In this document: piece by piece, positions 10,554-22,584 of the stretch
How the letters are laid out: the number at the start of each line of letters is the position of its first letter
Numbering within the stretch: position 1 is the stretch's first letter
Source: Zelopaecilomyces penicillatus
Taxonomy: Eukaryota > Ascomycota > Sordariomycetes > Hypocreales > Pseudodiploosporaceae
Length of the DNA stretch: 64,000 nt
Reading direction: 5' to 3'
NCBI GenBank assembly: GCA_005765155.1
Contig: VCCP01000005.1
Span: 5,208,001-5,272,000 of the forward strand
The notes under the pieces: model-generated
Told to the model about the DNA's origin: nothing
The model's input: only the letters and a program-made list of their open reading frames with translations
Database searches by the model: none
Translations under genes and position numbers: made by a program

Positions 10554-11138
10554 CTGAGCGATCGGATCTTAGTTGGAAGGTGATAGCGCTTGGGTTGGCT
10601 GGATGGACAAACTTGGACGAAGAAAGAGATGCTGGATGGATGAAGGGTCGAGCCATCACTTCGTTCTTTGATGAGTGCCCTCTCCATTCAAGGTCACTGA
10701 CTCGTACTGGGTCCAGCATTTGAGTGCATTAGTACGGATCTACTGTTGTACCTAGATCCTAACATTACCATATTTGTCGTGATTGCTCCTTTGAGGCAAA
10801 GATTCGTGTTATCCCACAGTACTCCTAGTGCTTATGCAGTGCCGAATGGATCCACCTAAACAACCAGCAGCATAATTTTCCCTATAAGCTCAACAGCTGA
10901 CACTACTTGGGGTCTTTAGGCGATGTTAATCAATCCCAAAAGAACAGTCTCGTCAACGCTTGACATGCGTTAGTTTTCCCACTTGGGCTTGATGCTCCTT
11001 GGATTTGGAAGACGCAATGTGTTGCGTTAGCAATAGGCATTTTATTTCCCTATTTTAACTTTTCATGAAGGACTCGCTACAGAACTAAGCACTCCTATGG
11101 ATGCCACCATGTAAAATCTCCACGACATTGGCTGGCGC
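10554..11138. other. Intergenic upstream of acyltransferase 1
   Basis: It holds the promoter of the acyltransferase and the 3' flank of the P450. One TGACTC half-site is at 10698-10703. Nothing else is seen. Confidence 0.45.
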
Positions 11139-12957
11139 TTACGCGACAGAAGTCTTTGACAACACCTCCCTAAAGTATATAGGAGTTTTAAACTCGGGCA
11201 GACACTGCAAGTTGGGATATACAGTATTTGGTGGTCTCATCAAGTTACCCTGTCCACCTGCTCCCTCCCCATTGGGACCCAAAGCAACATCATAGCGGCG
11301 CAGTATCTCAATAATGATACACTTGACCTCGGCACTGGCAAAGAAGCGCCCAGGACATGCCATAGGTCCGTGGCCAAAATTGATATTGTCCGGTCCGGTC
11401 TGAGAGAACTGGTGTCTGTTCTCCTGGCCTTGGACCTCGCGCATCTCGGAGTGACGAAATGGATAAAAAACATCAAGCGTTGGCTGGTCAGGAATGATTT
11501 TGAGCTGTGTCTTTAAGTTTGGAGGTGTAGCAACCCATGGTGCAAATGGGTGCATGAATCCGATGGAAGTGCCACACGGGATGTGATGCCCTGTAGAGAG
11601 CTTTATGCCGTCTTTGGCGACGACAAGGCGTTGGATTGATGCTAGTGTTCACTTTTTCAGCATGCATTTTTAGGGGACACAACCCTCATGGGGTGCCAGG
11701 ATAAGAACTTACTCAGTGAAGCAGGACTCATTCTCTGGCTTTCACGCAACAGACTGTCAAGTTTCTGGAGTTTTGGAAGGCTAGTCTTTCGAATGATCTG
11801 ATTTGGCTCCTGCAACAAGACCTGCTCAATCTCCTCCCGAAGTGTAGGGATGTAATGCGGATGGGCTGCCAGATCAAACAAGATGTTAATTACTGTAACT
11901 GCCGTGTTGTGAATGGAAGCAAATCCTAAGCTCAAGTGTCAGCAAATCAACATTTCCATTCATCGATGTTGGGTATTAGTATGTAAATACCCGCAAAGAG
12001 TTGCTCGTTTGCAACTGTCTCAGTGTCAAGGCTTTCGTTGACATCCATCTGGTTTAAAATCCAAGAGGTCAGATTGAATTGACTGCTGTCAGATGAACCA
12101 ACAACGTTCTGCTCTCGCGCTATAGCGACGGCTTCAATTGCAGGTTTCAAGATCTGCGACCCGCATCGTTTGTCATGTTGCAACTGTCTAACTTGCGGTA
12201 GAAAAGGCGCTACCAAGTGAACCAAGGGTCCAATGAAGAATTTCGTAATGGAGACCGCTTTAATCACTTCAATGAGATCCATAGTGTACTTCAAACACAA
12301 CTCAATCCAATCCGTATTTCTGGACATGGGCAAACCCACAAACATGCGCCCATTGATAAGAGCGCTGATGCTCATGAATTTCTTGTAGAGAAAGACTTGT
12401 GTCCATTCGGGGGTAGCTCCAATGTGTTGTTCAAGGGCAAAAATGGTCTCATCTTGCAGCTCTGGCAACATGCGGCCAATGTTGTTAGTTAAGTCATTCT
12501 TGATTGCAGAAACGCCGAGAGGATGTTCTGCCCCCAATTCGGTATATTTCCCATGCATATTGTTGAATATTTCTTTCCTTAAGGAAAGTTGATCCTCGGG
12601 GAGCTTACGAACCTCATCCATAACCCTATTCGGAAGAATAACTCGGGGATGGAATGAGGGTAGCAGGAAAGGCTCATCTGGGTACTTTAAGTTGCTCTCT
12701 ATATTAGCATTCGTAGTTTGTCGTGCACATTCACGAGTCTCGCGAAGAAAACATCCAAGACCAAAATAACATACCTGGGTGGTTGCTCTAAGTAGTGTCG
12801 CTTTCCAATCACCCTTCACAACAGTCGCCACGGGCATATTCAGTCTAGCACCACGGGATTGAAACCATCTCAAAGCCAGGAAGCCGGCCAATATTGCAGC
12901 TATTGTGACTGCAACTGTTTGAGTTTTGAGCATGACGTCTAAGCTTTCCATTATCAA
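11139..12957 (-). CDS. Cytochrome P450, CYP68/ent-kaurene-oxidase-like (534 aa)
   Basis: Four exons: 12957-12775, 12696-11991, 11925-11713, 11641-11139. All junctions close in frame; intron 1 uses either of two overlapping AG acceptors, the in-frame one being at 12697. The N-terminus has a membrane anchor (residues about 10-28). The I-helix reads AGFASIHNT, ExxR is in RESQR, the PFRHSEMRE block follows, and the haem motif FGHGPMACPGRFF places the Cys ligand at about residue 463. The ENRHQF and FGHG...CPGRFFA signature is characteristic of the CYP68 group of fungal secondary-metabolism P450s that oxidise terpenoids and related scaffolds. The gene is divergent from the sulfotransferase-like gene at 13887 and shares its promoter. 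The start could also be the second Met at 12951. Confidence 0.85.
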
Positions 12958-13886
12958 TGCCTAATAAATTGATAGCAATTAACAACGATGCAAAAGGTAA
13001 GAACTGATGATATGATAACTAAAGATAATTGTTACCGTAACATCAGGTGCAATTGACAGCTAATTACAGAGGTCGCATAACTGTAAATTTTAAATTATCC
13101 CCCAATTAACTTGGCGCTTGATTCTTTTCACTGATGACTAGTCTACTCATTTTAGAACCTTAGCCACTGCAGGCAGATCTGACATCCGATTCCTTTGCAA
13201 CGGAACGCAGCTGACTCCGTTTGAACAAGTTCGGCCTGAGTCGTGAGTCTATGCAAAAGATCAAATAATCTGAACCAATCCCATGACGAGTCAATATAAT
13301 CCCACCGAGCCAGCGGCCTTTTCCGTGTTCTCTATCCCGAATTTAGTCCAGCAGTGTGACATTGCTTTGCATATTAACAGGCTTCAATCACAAGCCCGAA
13401 ATACGAAGTAGGGTTGTGAGACTGTTAGCTCAGGTGGGATACAGCGAGCTGACTCTGTCCATGTCAGACCCCAATCTACCCTATTGACATAAACTGCATT
13501 GCCGCTTATTGCTGACGTTAGAGACTAACCTTGACAACAATTTACTTGATTTGGACGGATGGCCGTATGTAAGTAATTCTTCCGGCGCCGCCCTGCTACA
13601 AGATAAGCGTTCTCGACGTTTTTGAGTCATGGTGGGTTATGCCGATTGATGCCCCTAGAATATCCTCTAAACAATATTGGGCTAATGAAAGATTATGAAA
13701 TGAATTATGTATCTAATGACTTTTTAACACAACCACAGATTGAAGTTATATATCACCACCACTAGACTTTGTTAGATGCACTTCGAAGGTACTGTGTTGT
13801 GGAGCAAAAAGACATCCTGTGAGGCAATTTAAACCAAAAAATACTGGCCCTGTTCAATTCATTCATAAAACTTCATATTCATAGTC
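12958..13886. promoter_or_regulatory. Shared divergent promoter, P450 and sulfotransferase-like gene
   Basis: This 929-bp region separates two divergently transcribed cluster genes. It contains five TGA(C/G)TC half-sites within 244 bp (13212, 13237, 13244, 13288 as GAGTCA, and 13450), resembling AP-1/GCN4-type bZIP sites. Function is inferred from motif density only. Confidence 0.4.
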
Positions 13887-15008
13887 ATGACTGTCACAGG
13901 GAGACCAAGTACGAGGCCTCTTGTCTTGGTTGGACATCCTCGTTCGCGGTCATCAGCCTTTGAGCGGGTACGTTTTTCGCATTCCATATGAGTCTCTTTT
14001 CTAACACTCAATCAGGTCTTCATTCAAAATGAGGCTCATGTCAACTGCCTACATGAACCCTTCGGTGATGCCTACTGGCTAGGTCCGGAGAGGCAGGGTG
14101 GACGGTATGAAGAGCTTAGAGATGACAGCGGTTACTCTAATGCTACGTATAAGACCGCTATGGATACAATAACGGAGTGTTCCAGAATCAGCGCAGTTGA
14201 GGTGAGATGGCATTTAATGAATATTTGGATCCGTGTTTGCACACTTTCATTCGTTGATACTCTTCGCTAATCCCGTTGCTCTCCACAACAGGGAAAGCGT
14301 TTATTCATCAAGGAAATGGCATTTTTTCTTTTCCCGCCAGCTAGAATGAAGTCTCATATTGCATCGTCATTTGGAGTGTTGCCTGAGGAGCCGAGAAACC
14401 CAACACTTCTTCCTCGAGCTGAATTGGCCAAATTTGACTTTACCTTTGTCATTCGACATCCGTATCAATCTGTCCCTAGTTACTATCGTTTGAGTTTATC
14501 AGGGGAAAAGGAAACCAGCATGGTGAAGGAACTGACTACGGACGACCTCGGATACTCTGAACTTCGTCGCCTCTTTGACTATCTCCTCGAAGAGGGGTTG
14601 GTTAGAAAGCCAACACGAGGAGCTAGTAGATCAGCTGCTAATGGACCAAATGACATCTGTGTAGTTGATTCAGAAGATCTTATGGACAACCCAAACAGGG
14701 TGATGTCGGCGTATTGCAAGATACAAGGCATTCCATATGATGAATCTATCCTACATTGGAACAATCCAGAAGACCAAAAGAGGGCCGCGGCGGTGATCAA
14801 TAAGTGGGGGTTTCCAGTTACCTTCCACAAGGCCGTCTTAAATTCTACAGGACTGGGGATACAGAAAAATCTTGATGATGCCAAGCAAATCTACCAGAAA
14901 TGGATAGAGGAGTTTGGCATTGATGGTGCTGAAAAGGTCAAGCGAGCGGCAGATTCACAGATGAACGACTACAACTACTTGAAGAAGTTCGTTTCAATGT
15001 CATACTAG
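13887..15008 (+). CDS. P-loop sulfotransferase-like protein (327 aa)
   Basis: Three exons, 13887-13967, 14016-14201 and 14292-15008, all joined by phase-0 introns with canonical ends. Residues 13-27 (PLVLVGHPRSRSSAF) resemble the PAPS-binding loop of sulfotransferase-type P-loop proteins. It is followed by a second conserved block, CLHEPFGDAYW, and later FVIRHPYQSVPSYYR, which matches the 3'-phosphate-binding Arg/Ser region (RxP...S). Fungal proteins of this type are annotated as P-loop NTPase or sulfotransferase family and often sit in biosynthetic clusters. A sulfonating or related transfer on the cluster product is an inference. No signal peptide, so probably cytosolic. It shares a promoter with the P450 on its left. 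Confidence 0.75.
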
Positions 15009-15011
15009 GTA

Positions 15012-15312
15012 GCACGTTTTACTGGGTGGAATACAAGCGTCTTTCGGATAGGAATGTGGGATGTAACATGCATTGTAAGATTGGATGTGGGGAGACATAT
15101 AGTTACAGAATGATCATTGAAACGAGGTAGGGGTGTTGCAGATACTTGTGTGCATCTAAGGCTGGACGCAAACTGTATGACAAAGAACTTTACGTGCCCT
15201 TCAAATGATTATACTTGAACCCTACAAGTCCAATTAATCCATGCAATCATTTTTGGTATAGGTATCAATGTACAAATACGTTGAGAGTGATTACAATATG
15301 AAATGGCTATAT
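15012..15312. other. Intergenic between convergent genes
   Basis: AT-rich 3' flanks of the sulfotransferase-like gene and the second acyltransferase. Nothing else is seen. Confidence 0.5.
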
Positions 15313-16911
15313 TCAGTTTAATGACCCAATCATAGTCGCAAAGGGATTCTTCAGCACTCCCAGAGCACCAAGCCCGACCATTTTCACCCCTGCCAATAAA
15401 GGACCACCGACCACATCTAATCCGGAATCGCGAGCCAGAGCCATAACCTTGAGTTTGGGGGTGGCATAAGATGCATAGCCGTGGACCAATATGTACCCAA
15501 TCATTCGTCGGGACAGCGACGCTGGTTTGCTGTCGTCAATGCCTAGGAATGCTAGAATTGCATCTTCTGCAATAAGAGCGAGCCCTTGGTAGACGAAGCC
15601 AATGATGTTGCCTCCATCATGAACCTTGCCACTCCTCTGAGTCATGTAGATTGAGCCTCCAGCATGAATGAAGCCGGAAAATAAAAATGTTATTAAAAGA
15701 CAGAAATAGCGGCGGAAAATAAGGCCCTGCTTGGTGCTTGGTGTTTTCAAAGAAGCGATATTTTGTACAAGGAGCATGCTGGGCGATTGGCAGACCTAAA
15801 ATGTTGGGTCAGCGAAGGGTACGGAGTGATTAAAGAGAGAAGAGACATACCCTCCTCATATTCTGATGCCAGAAAATGCTATGTGATGTCCGTTAGTTTC
15901 ATCTTATCAGATATGAAGGATGAGATCAAGGTACACTCACCCCCAACTTCGGCGAATGCTATAGCTATCTCTAAGCTGGCCAAAAACGGGTGGCCACATC
16001 TCAGGCTGACTCCAACGCTGAGAGATGCCTAAGCCAACAAATATCATGGCAAAGATGTTTTCTGGTAGATTGAGCGAGCTATAAACGACAAATGCCCAGG
16101 CAGTGTACATGAAGATATGGAGAAATACTGGATGCAGAAACACTGCCGTCCACGCTTCGTTGCGAGTTCCATTGCTCACATCCATAGACAGGCGTATGAG
16201 GGCTGAAGATGAAACTCTGATCATCTGCAACATGGCGATGGTGAAGGCTGCGGACTGGAGCTTGCGCAACACCAAAGAAGTGCGGGACAGTCGTGGCTGT
16301 TTAGGAATTTGCTGGATCTGCCAATTCCAACCAACGCCTCGTGTGACAACCATGAGTTCAACGGCCCAAGCCAGTTTCTTCATAGGCGAGTATGTCCGTG
16401 GGGAGGTTTTGGGTCTCTCAACGCCATCCTCATGCTCCATATACCGGAAAGCTTCCTCAGGATCATTAATGTAGAGTCGATCTAGAATGCGCATCGTCCA
16501 ACTAGCCAGAAGGATTCCAAACTGATATGCGCCAGTTGATGTTGATTTATCCTCTCTACTGCCAAGAGGGGCTCGATAAGCGAGGAAGAGTAATCCCAGT
16601 GGTAGATAGTACAGAGTTCGACGGAGGAATGATTCGGGATGCAAGGTGAGCAGCAATAGTGTCAAAATGACAGCCGCAGCAAAGTAGACGCGACCATCCC
16701 ACAGCCCGATAGTTATGCTGCGATCCCCGTGATAAAGCTCTAGGAGGCGTGCGAGCGAACTGGGACCGAGCAATACAATGAGCAATGCCGAGATGGCGAC
16801 CAGCGTGGCCCGGATGTGGGTGTGCCATTGAATATGGACCCGATCAACGGATTTTATCATCGCAAATATTGCCAGTACAACAGAAGAGAAGGTGATTTGA
16901 GAATTAAGCAC
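15313..16911 (-). CDS. Membrane-bound O-acyltransferase 2, wax-synthase-like (493 aa)
   Basis: Exons 16911-15941, 15878-15851 (28 nt) and 15795-15313. The microexon completes the motif: the MWPPVFGQLRDSYSIRRSWG block ends exon 1 and the microexon supplies IFWHQNMRR before VCQSPS. The third exon holds FLFSGFIHAGG with the conserved His. There are many transmembrane helices. Compared with the first acyltransferase it is about 100 residues longer, mainly at the N-terminus, and the two are only distantly similar, so they probably modify different hydroxyls. A catalytic role like that of fungal Tri7/pyripyropene-type acetyltransferases is inferred from family. It is divergent from the P450 at 17820. 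Confidence 0.82.
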
Positions 16912-17819
16912 TTGGCATAAATAAACACTGGACAGAGGACAGAAGCAGCAACTATGCGGACAGCATGGGCGACAGCACGAATAATCAGTTCTATATACAC
17001 AACAGATATCCTTACGGATGGTCTGTCGCTTATTCTAGACATAAGATAGCTTAGAAAGTGTGTCCTCTTACAGCGGAACGGAATCCATGTCTTAGTCCCG
17101 TGCTTTCAGGGGTTAAGCCATGCATATTTCAGATTCTTAGCATCTTCAAATCCACGTGGGTCATCGTCATCCGGCAGTGTAGTGGGATGCGGCAAAATCT
17201 CCAGCTCAGCGATCGGTAGCCTAGTTGAGAGGGGGGGTAAGATAATCATGTTAGTGCCTCTCTTTGTAAGCCATTGCAACGCTACTAGGGGTAGGTGCAT
17301 GTTGATGAAGTAAATACCGGTACGCAACGGAAAGAGACTAGGATATGGGTATGCTGCTAACTTGCCTTGAACATGACATGTATCATGCATGTACTCTAAG
17401 AAACAGATGCAGGAACAGCGGCTGATGGTCAACTACTTTTAGTTTGTGTCCGAGTCATTGGTTGTCTGCCACGAGGTCTTGCTTCGCTGACAGCTACCAA
17501 GTAGCTTGTATGCACATCAGAGACATACTTGTAAGACCTTGTAGATCAGGTACATGCAGACAAAGTTCCATAGAGTGAATGCATACGGAAATAATATTTC
17601 CGTCGTATTGATTCGTCTTGCTGGGGATCGAAATGCTGGCCGAGTTGACTAGCACTTCACTTATAGATGATCCGAACAAGAAGTCCAATGTTAGACGATC
17701 CCTCCAGCTTTCACTTCCACGTTCTCTTCATGCACTTTATTTGTACAACATCAATTTTGGAGATCATTTATGAGTTTACGAGTCTATTCCATTCCGTGTA
17801 TATCTTCACCTAGCACAAA
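16912..17819. promoter_or_regulatory. Shared divergent promoter, acyltransferase 2 and P450 2
   Basis: This 908-bp region lies between divergent cluster genes. A single GAGTCA (17452-17457) is present. A minus-strand open frame at 17432-17106 lies inside it but is not supported as a gene. Confidence 0.35.
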
Positions 17820-19581
17820 ATGGGGCTCACGCTCATCTGCCTAGCTCTGTCAGGAGCCCTGGCTACTGGAGTCAGCGTTCTGGTCCCACAGTACATGATC
17901 AATGAGAACAGAATGATGACGGCTTTGAGCTTCTTCGCAATAACATTGCTCGCTCGATTTACATATGCAGTTTATCTGTATCCTCGTTTCTTCACGCCAT
18001 TCAAAAATCTTCCCCAGGTAAGTAGTCCACGGTCTCTGGAACACGAGTATTTAGAAATGACGATGTCATTCTAACGTGAATAGATGAATCTGATTGGCAA
18101 ATACATGAACAGACGCGATATCGAGGCGTCTTTTGTGAAGTTTGTGGGCTCTTCAAATCACGATGGTCTCCTTCGATCATATATGCCACACGCTCGAGAA
18201 ATGCTTATTGTGACCAGTCCTAAGGCTTTGGCGGACATCTTGGTCCATAAGCCCTACCACTTTGTCAAGCCGGACCATATCAAGTTTGACTTGAACTATT
18301 TGTTTGCCAAAGGCCTCTTCACTGCCGAGGGAGCTGAACATAAGGTGGGCGATCTCAGCAATCCGCCTGTCGGCGGCGGTAAAGACTTATGAGGCACCGA
18401 GCTAACTCGTGTATTAATCCCAGGCTCTACGAAAGAATCTGGCACCGGCCTTCTCCTTCCGCCATATCAAGGGCCTCTATCCCATCTTTTGGTCCAAAAG
18501 CCTCGAAATGGTCAATGCCATCACGAATCATCTCAATGCCAACCCTGCTGACGATGGTATCGTCAAGATGCATGATTGGACTACACGTGCAACGTTAGAC
18601 ATTATCGGCGTGGCGGGAATGGGCTTCGACTTTGGCTCGCTGCATGATCCCGAGAACCGCATACACCAAGAATACAAGCGCATTACGACCTTTTCACGAC
18701 GTCCGAGCCTGTTTCTAGGCATTGTCCGAGCTTTTGGATTCGAGACATTGTACCAACTTGGCCTCAAGATGTATGCCAAAGATAGACGCATCCACGCCGA
18801 GGCAATGGAGACAGTTCGTGGAGTCGCGACACAGATGGTGCGTAAAGAAATGAGCCTGGAGGATAAAAAGTCACAAAGTTCCCACAATATTGTCTCAACG
18901 GCTGCGCGAAGCGGGGTTTTCAGTGAAGAAGACCTTGTGGATGAGGTTATGACTTTCATTGGAGCTGGTCATGAGTCTACTTCGGCAGCCATGCTTTGGG
19001 GGGTATATGCCTTGTGCAAGCATCCTGAGGTCCAGAACTTCCTCCGTGAGGAGATTCAGGCTAGCCATGGCTCGGCAGCCGTTTCCTCCACAGATGACGC
19101 GGAAAGGATCCACAGCCTGCCCTATCTGAATGCCTTCGTGAACGAGGTGCTGCGATTCTATCCCTCCGTGCCAGTGACTTTGCGGCGTTCTGTGTGCGAC
19201 ACAACGATAGATGACATCTTCATCCCGGCCGACACAGCACTGGCATTACCCATCCGCGCTATAAACCATGATGTTCGACAATGGGGACCGGATGCAAACG
19301 AATTCAACCCAGCTCGCTGGCTCCAACCTGGCATGGCAAACTCTGGCGGCTCCAAGAATAATTATGCCAGCATGACGTTTCTACATGGGCCACGCAGCTG
19401 CATCGGTCTCTCTTTTGCGCGTTCCGAGCTGGTCTTCCTTATGGCATCATTAGTCCAGGCTTTCAAGTTGGAGCTAGAGGATCCCAGCCAAGAACCAGAT
19501 TGCGAGTTGCAGATTACGATTCTACCAAAAGATGGCCTGAAAGTGCGATTATCTCCAGTCAAACTGCAGCACGGGACTTGA
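17820..19581 (+). CDS. Cytochrome P450 (538 aa)
   Basis: Three exons, 17820-18017, 18084-18344 and 18424-19581, joined by phase-0 introns (GTAAGT...AATAG and GTGGGC...CCCAG). There is an N-terminal membrane anchor with a second hydrophobic segment, then the YPRFFTPFKNLPQ hinge. Motifs: HKALRKNLAPAFSF (helix C, with WxxxR-like basic residues), I-helix FIGAGHEST, ExxR in NEVLRFYP, and the textbook haem loop FLHGPRSCIG with Cys at about residue 479. It belongs with fungal CYP4/CYP3-like microsomal P450s and is not closely related to the first P450, so two distinct oxidations are likely in this block. Redox partner not in the window. Confidence 0.87.
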
Positions 19582-19727
19582 GTCACCTATTACAGCCATC
19601 TGATATGACACCATCAATGACGATATAATTACTTCCTTCTCATTAAATGCTATTTACATGGAGTTGAACATATTCGTACTTATACTGCCTTCATTGTCGA
19701 TATCTCTCCAATTTTGTTAACAAGGAA

Positions 19728-21131
19728 TCAACCTGCCTGATACAGCGCAATAGCAGCCACATGTGGATTGAGCAGCGATAGATTAAAAGGCGTTACGAAC
19801 AAATCGGCATCAGTTAATACGAGGAAAACTGTACCATTGACTGTAGGGTCGCCTTCGATTGTCGAAATGTTCGGCTGAAAGGTATAGGCGCTGCGGTCGG
19901 ACACGTTTTGCAAAGCAGTGTATGTAACATTCAGCTGAGATACCCAGGCTGCAAAACGAGGGTTCGGAGCTGTGGTAGAGGTTACGTAGCTGTTGTTGGG
20001 GCCGATTGCATGACCTGGAGCATCCCATTCAAAGAAAACCTGGCGTCCTGGATAGGATAGCGGATTTGTTCGATTGTTTGTGATGGCTGGTTCACAATTG
20101 ACGCCTGTGCCTGTGGCGTTTACGCATGCATCCTCAGATGGTAGATTAGCCGTGCTGAGTGAGTTTGCGTACCCGCCTGTGGTCTCATTCCATGCGTCGG
20201 ATGAGTTGATTCGTGCCGGATTAGGTTGATTGAGAACATGTAGAGATGGTATGTTTTGCCATATCAGGCGGGTTTGGTTGTATGGACACGAAGATATGTA
20301 TGGCGCCAGGAGTGACCATGCCCACGACTGTGGAATACCGACCTCGAACCAAACTGGCATTGGGAATAAGCCCTCGAATTGCCGAAATATCATTTGTTGA
20401 CGAGCTTCGGTAGTAATTGATTGGAGAAGAATTTGTGCTGTTTCTCTGGAATTCAGATGTGGCAGAAACCCATAGACACCAGACTCGCCCCATCGCGTGA
20501 GTTTTTGGCAAAAGTCAATGTACTCGCGGACACTGGTGACTGGATAGTTGTATGTACATTGTTTCGGTGCTTCGGGACCCAGCATGTTAGTCAAAACTGT
20601 AGCGTGGCCTACTTCCTGATTTGCCATGAACTCGAGCAAAAAGCGATCTTCTGCTGTCAAACCGGCCTCTTCAAAGTCCTGAGCAGAGAATGTCGCCAGT
20701 CCCCAATGGAAAAGATCGAGTTCGATCCACTCCTGGTACAAAGCCAAAGCCACCGATTCGTAGTCAAAGTCGCTTTGAACACGATAAACAGGCTCTGAGC
20801 CATTTGTGCCTAAACCACCAGCTGGTACAAAAGGTGCTGGCTGAGGATCATGCAGCTTTCCATCAGCGGGATATGTGAACTTGGCAGGATCTGGCGGCAA
20901 GTGAGGCACTGATGCAGCGAGAATGGTCGTCTGCTTCGCAAAGGAAGTGGTTGGCGCTGGTCCATCATATGGTCCATGAGATGTCACATTGTGATGAGGA
21001 ACTGCAGGTATCGTAGTAGGTGCATTCGACGAAAGTGTGGTCTGCGCAGTTGATGCAAATGGAATGGCATCACTGTGTGCGACCATCAAGCTGACCAGAA
21101 AGGTCAACTTCGGCAACATGTTGAGCGCCAT
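19728..21131 (-). CDS. Rds1-type ferritin-like secreted protein (467 aa)
   Basis: The open frame extends upstream to 21272, but the ATG at 21131 begins a proper signal peptide (MALNMLPKLTFLVSLMVAHS), so that start is preferred; the extra 47 residues are unlikely. A Ser/Thr/Pro-rich linker is followed by the ferritin-like domain at residues about 110-290 with metal-ligand style spacing (YQEWIELDLFHWGL, then FMANQEVGHATVL). This matches fungal Rds1-like proteins, first noted in fission yeast as induced by adenine and phosphate repression and stress. Many N-glycosylation sequons (NGS, NQT, NSS, NET, NNS, NVT) support secretion. Whether it belongs to the metabolic block is unclear. Confidence 0.85.
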   Translation of the reverse strand: MALNMLPKLTFLVSLMVAHSDAIPFASTAQTTLSSNAPTTIPAVPHHNVTSHGPYDGPAPTTSFAKQTTILAASVPHLPPDPAKFTYPADGKLHDPQPAPFVPAGGLGTNGSEPVYRVQSDFDYESVALALYQEWIELDLFHWGLATFSAQDFEEAGLTAEDRFLLEFMANQEVGHATVLTNMLGPEAPKQCTYNYPVTSVREYIDFCQKLTRWGESGVYGFLPHLNSRETAQILLQSITTEARQQMIFRQFEGLFPMPVWFEVGIPQSWAWSLLAPYISSCPYNQTRLIWQNIPSLHVLNQPNPARINSSDAWNETTGGYANSLSTANLPSEDACVNATGTGVNCEPAITNNRTNPLSYPGRQVFFEWDAPGHAIGPNNSYVTSTTAPNPRFAAWVSQLNVTYTALQNVSDRSAYTFQPNISTIEGDPTVNGTVFLVLTDADLFVTPFNLSLLNPHVAAIALYQAG

Positions 21132-22584
21132 GTCAATTGTAAGAAAACTATGCGATGAACTTTTAGAGAATTGATGTTGATTGAATGCTTGCAAAAGATT
21201 GAGCGCTGCGAGGAGTAATGAACCGAATTTAAACTGATCTGTTCTGATAAAAATAATGAACGCGCATTTCATTACTGTCGTAGTGACGATAAGTCCATGA
21301 CGCGAAAGATCTTACTCCCATTATCCCAATGTTGAAAATGTCATAGTCATAGAGTGTTTTTGTTGAGTGATGATGCGTAGATCAGGGGAAGTGAGAACAT
21401 GACATCACAAGACTGTCACTGATTATTGTAAGTATAAACCGATTACTGTTACCGAAGTCGTACCACACGTATCAATGACTATACGAATGTTGTGATAATC
21501 ATCTTACGTTACACGTCATAGACTCAACTTCCGCGTCTCGATATTTGTATTTTCACATCGGCGTTTAAATTTCTGTTTGGCAAAGGGAAGTAGCTCCTAT
21601 ATGGTCAATGTTCCCCGTCTTCCTTCTAGGCCTTCAAATACCGAGCCATGAGCTGACAGACATTTTTTCTTGGAGCACATAATTTAATGACATCCTTTAA
21701 TGAGGATGGTGTCATATAGTAGTAGTCGCGTAAAAATGTCAAAGCGAAGCTGGTGGACGGCCTCTGCGGACTGTGCGACAGCTAGATTGCCAGTGATGTC
21801 AGCGACCAAGACTGCGATTTGCCTTGTCGAAAATAAAGGTGAAGTTGGGTCGGCCGAGAAGCGCATGTCTCCCATCTCCGCGCCGGAATCGTCGCGGGAC
21901 CCGACTTGTAACCAACGAAATGGCCCTCACCTTCGTCTAAAATTGGGCGAATGATAATATCCAACCAGCCACTATCAATTAGCCCCATTGATATACAAGT
22001 TCATTTATATCCATCGAGCACTTTCTCCCAATAAAAAAACCATACAAAGCTTCCTGCTAACACGGGGTTTTCCTAGCACTTTGCACTATAGGTGAGCACT
22101 AGTGAAGAGGCGATGTGTGATTGGTCCAAAAATAGCCGTCATGTTACGGGTTATGTTAATGAATATGAAAATTGTAGATCCCAAATTCCTTTTGTCAGAC
22201 TCAGTCTTAAGGGCCTTGAGTTGGGTCCTGTGATGGGGACACTATAAATATGGCAGTGTTATAACGTAAGTAACCAACTTATATAACTGAAAGTCGATGA
22301 TCAACTCATACCACAACCATCTTTGACCTCTCTTTATACACGGTGCGCTTTGTATTGATTTTACCTTCAAGAACTTCATTTACTGTTCCCAGTGAACAGC
22401 TCCAACCCTGTTATATTCCAAGGTTCAACAGCATTTTTCCTAGTCCTCATCTACACTGGATTCAAAAATCAATTCTGTGTATCAAACGGAGAACTGGTAA
22501 GTAATACTGGACCTACTCTTGTTATTTGCACTCGGTATAGCCACTGTTACCCGTTTCTAACGAATTGAAGCTCATCATCCAGAC
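21132..22584. other. Intergenic, divergent promoter region
   Basis: It holds the upstream region of the ferritin-like gene and the promoter, leader and leader intron of the secreted protein at 22585. Short minus-strand open frames at 21684-21988 could not be assembled into a gene. Confidence 0.45.
22243..22582 (+). promoter_or_regulatory. TATA box and 5' leader with probable leader intron
   Basis: TATAAATA is at 22243-22250. The leader contains a strong donor GTAAGT at 22497, a branch-like TTCTAAC, and an acceptor AG at 22581-22582, two bases before the ATG at 22585. Splicing would remove 86 nt and leave the ATG close to the exon junction. Confidence 0.5.

Noticed and set aside
17106..17432. 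108-residue minus-strand open frame ending KNLKYAWLNP, inside the divergent promoter
   Set aside because: It looks protein-like at its end but has no start context, no splice partner and no recognisable family; it may be a gene fragment.
19728..21272. Upstream start for the ferritin-like protein
   Set aside because: The extra 47 residues precede a complete signal peptide, which fits a start at 21131.
21684..21988. Two minus-strand frames that might be joined by an intron
   Set aside because: The donor and acceptor needed were not found in a consistent phase and the product resembles nothing known.
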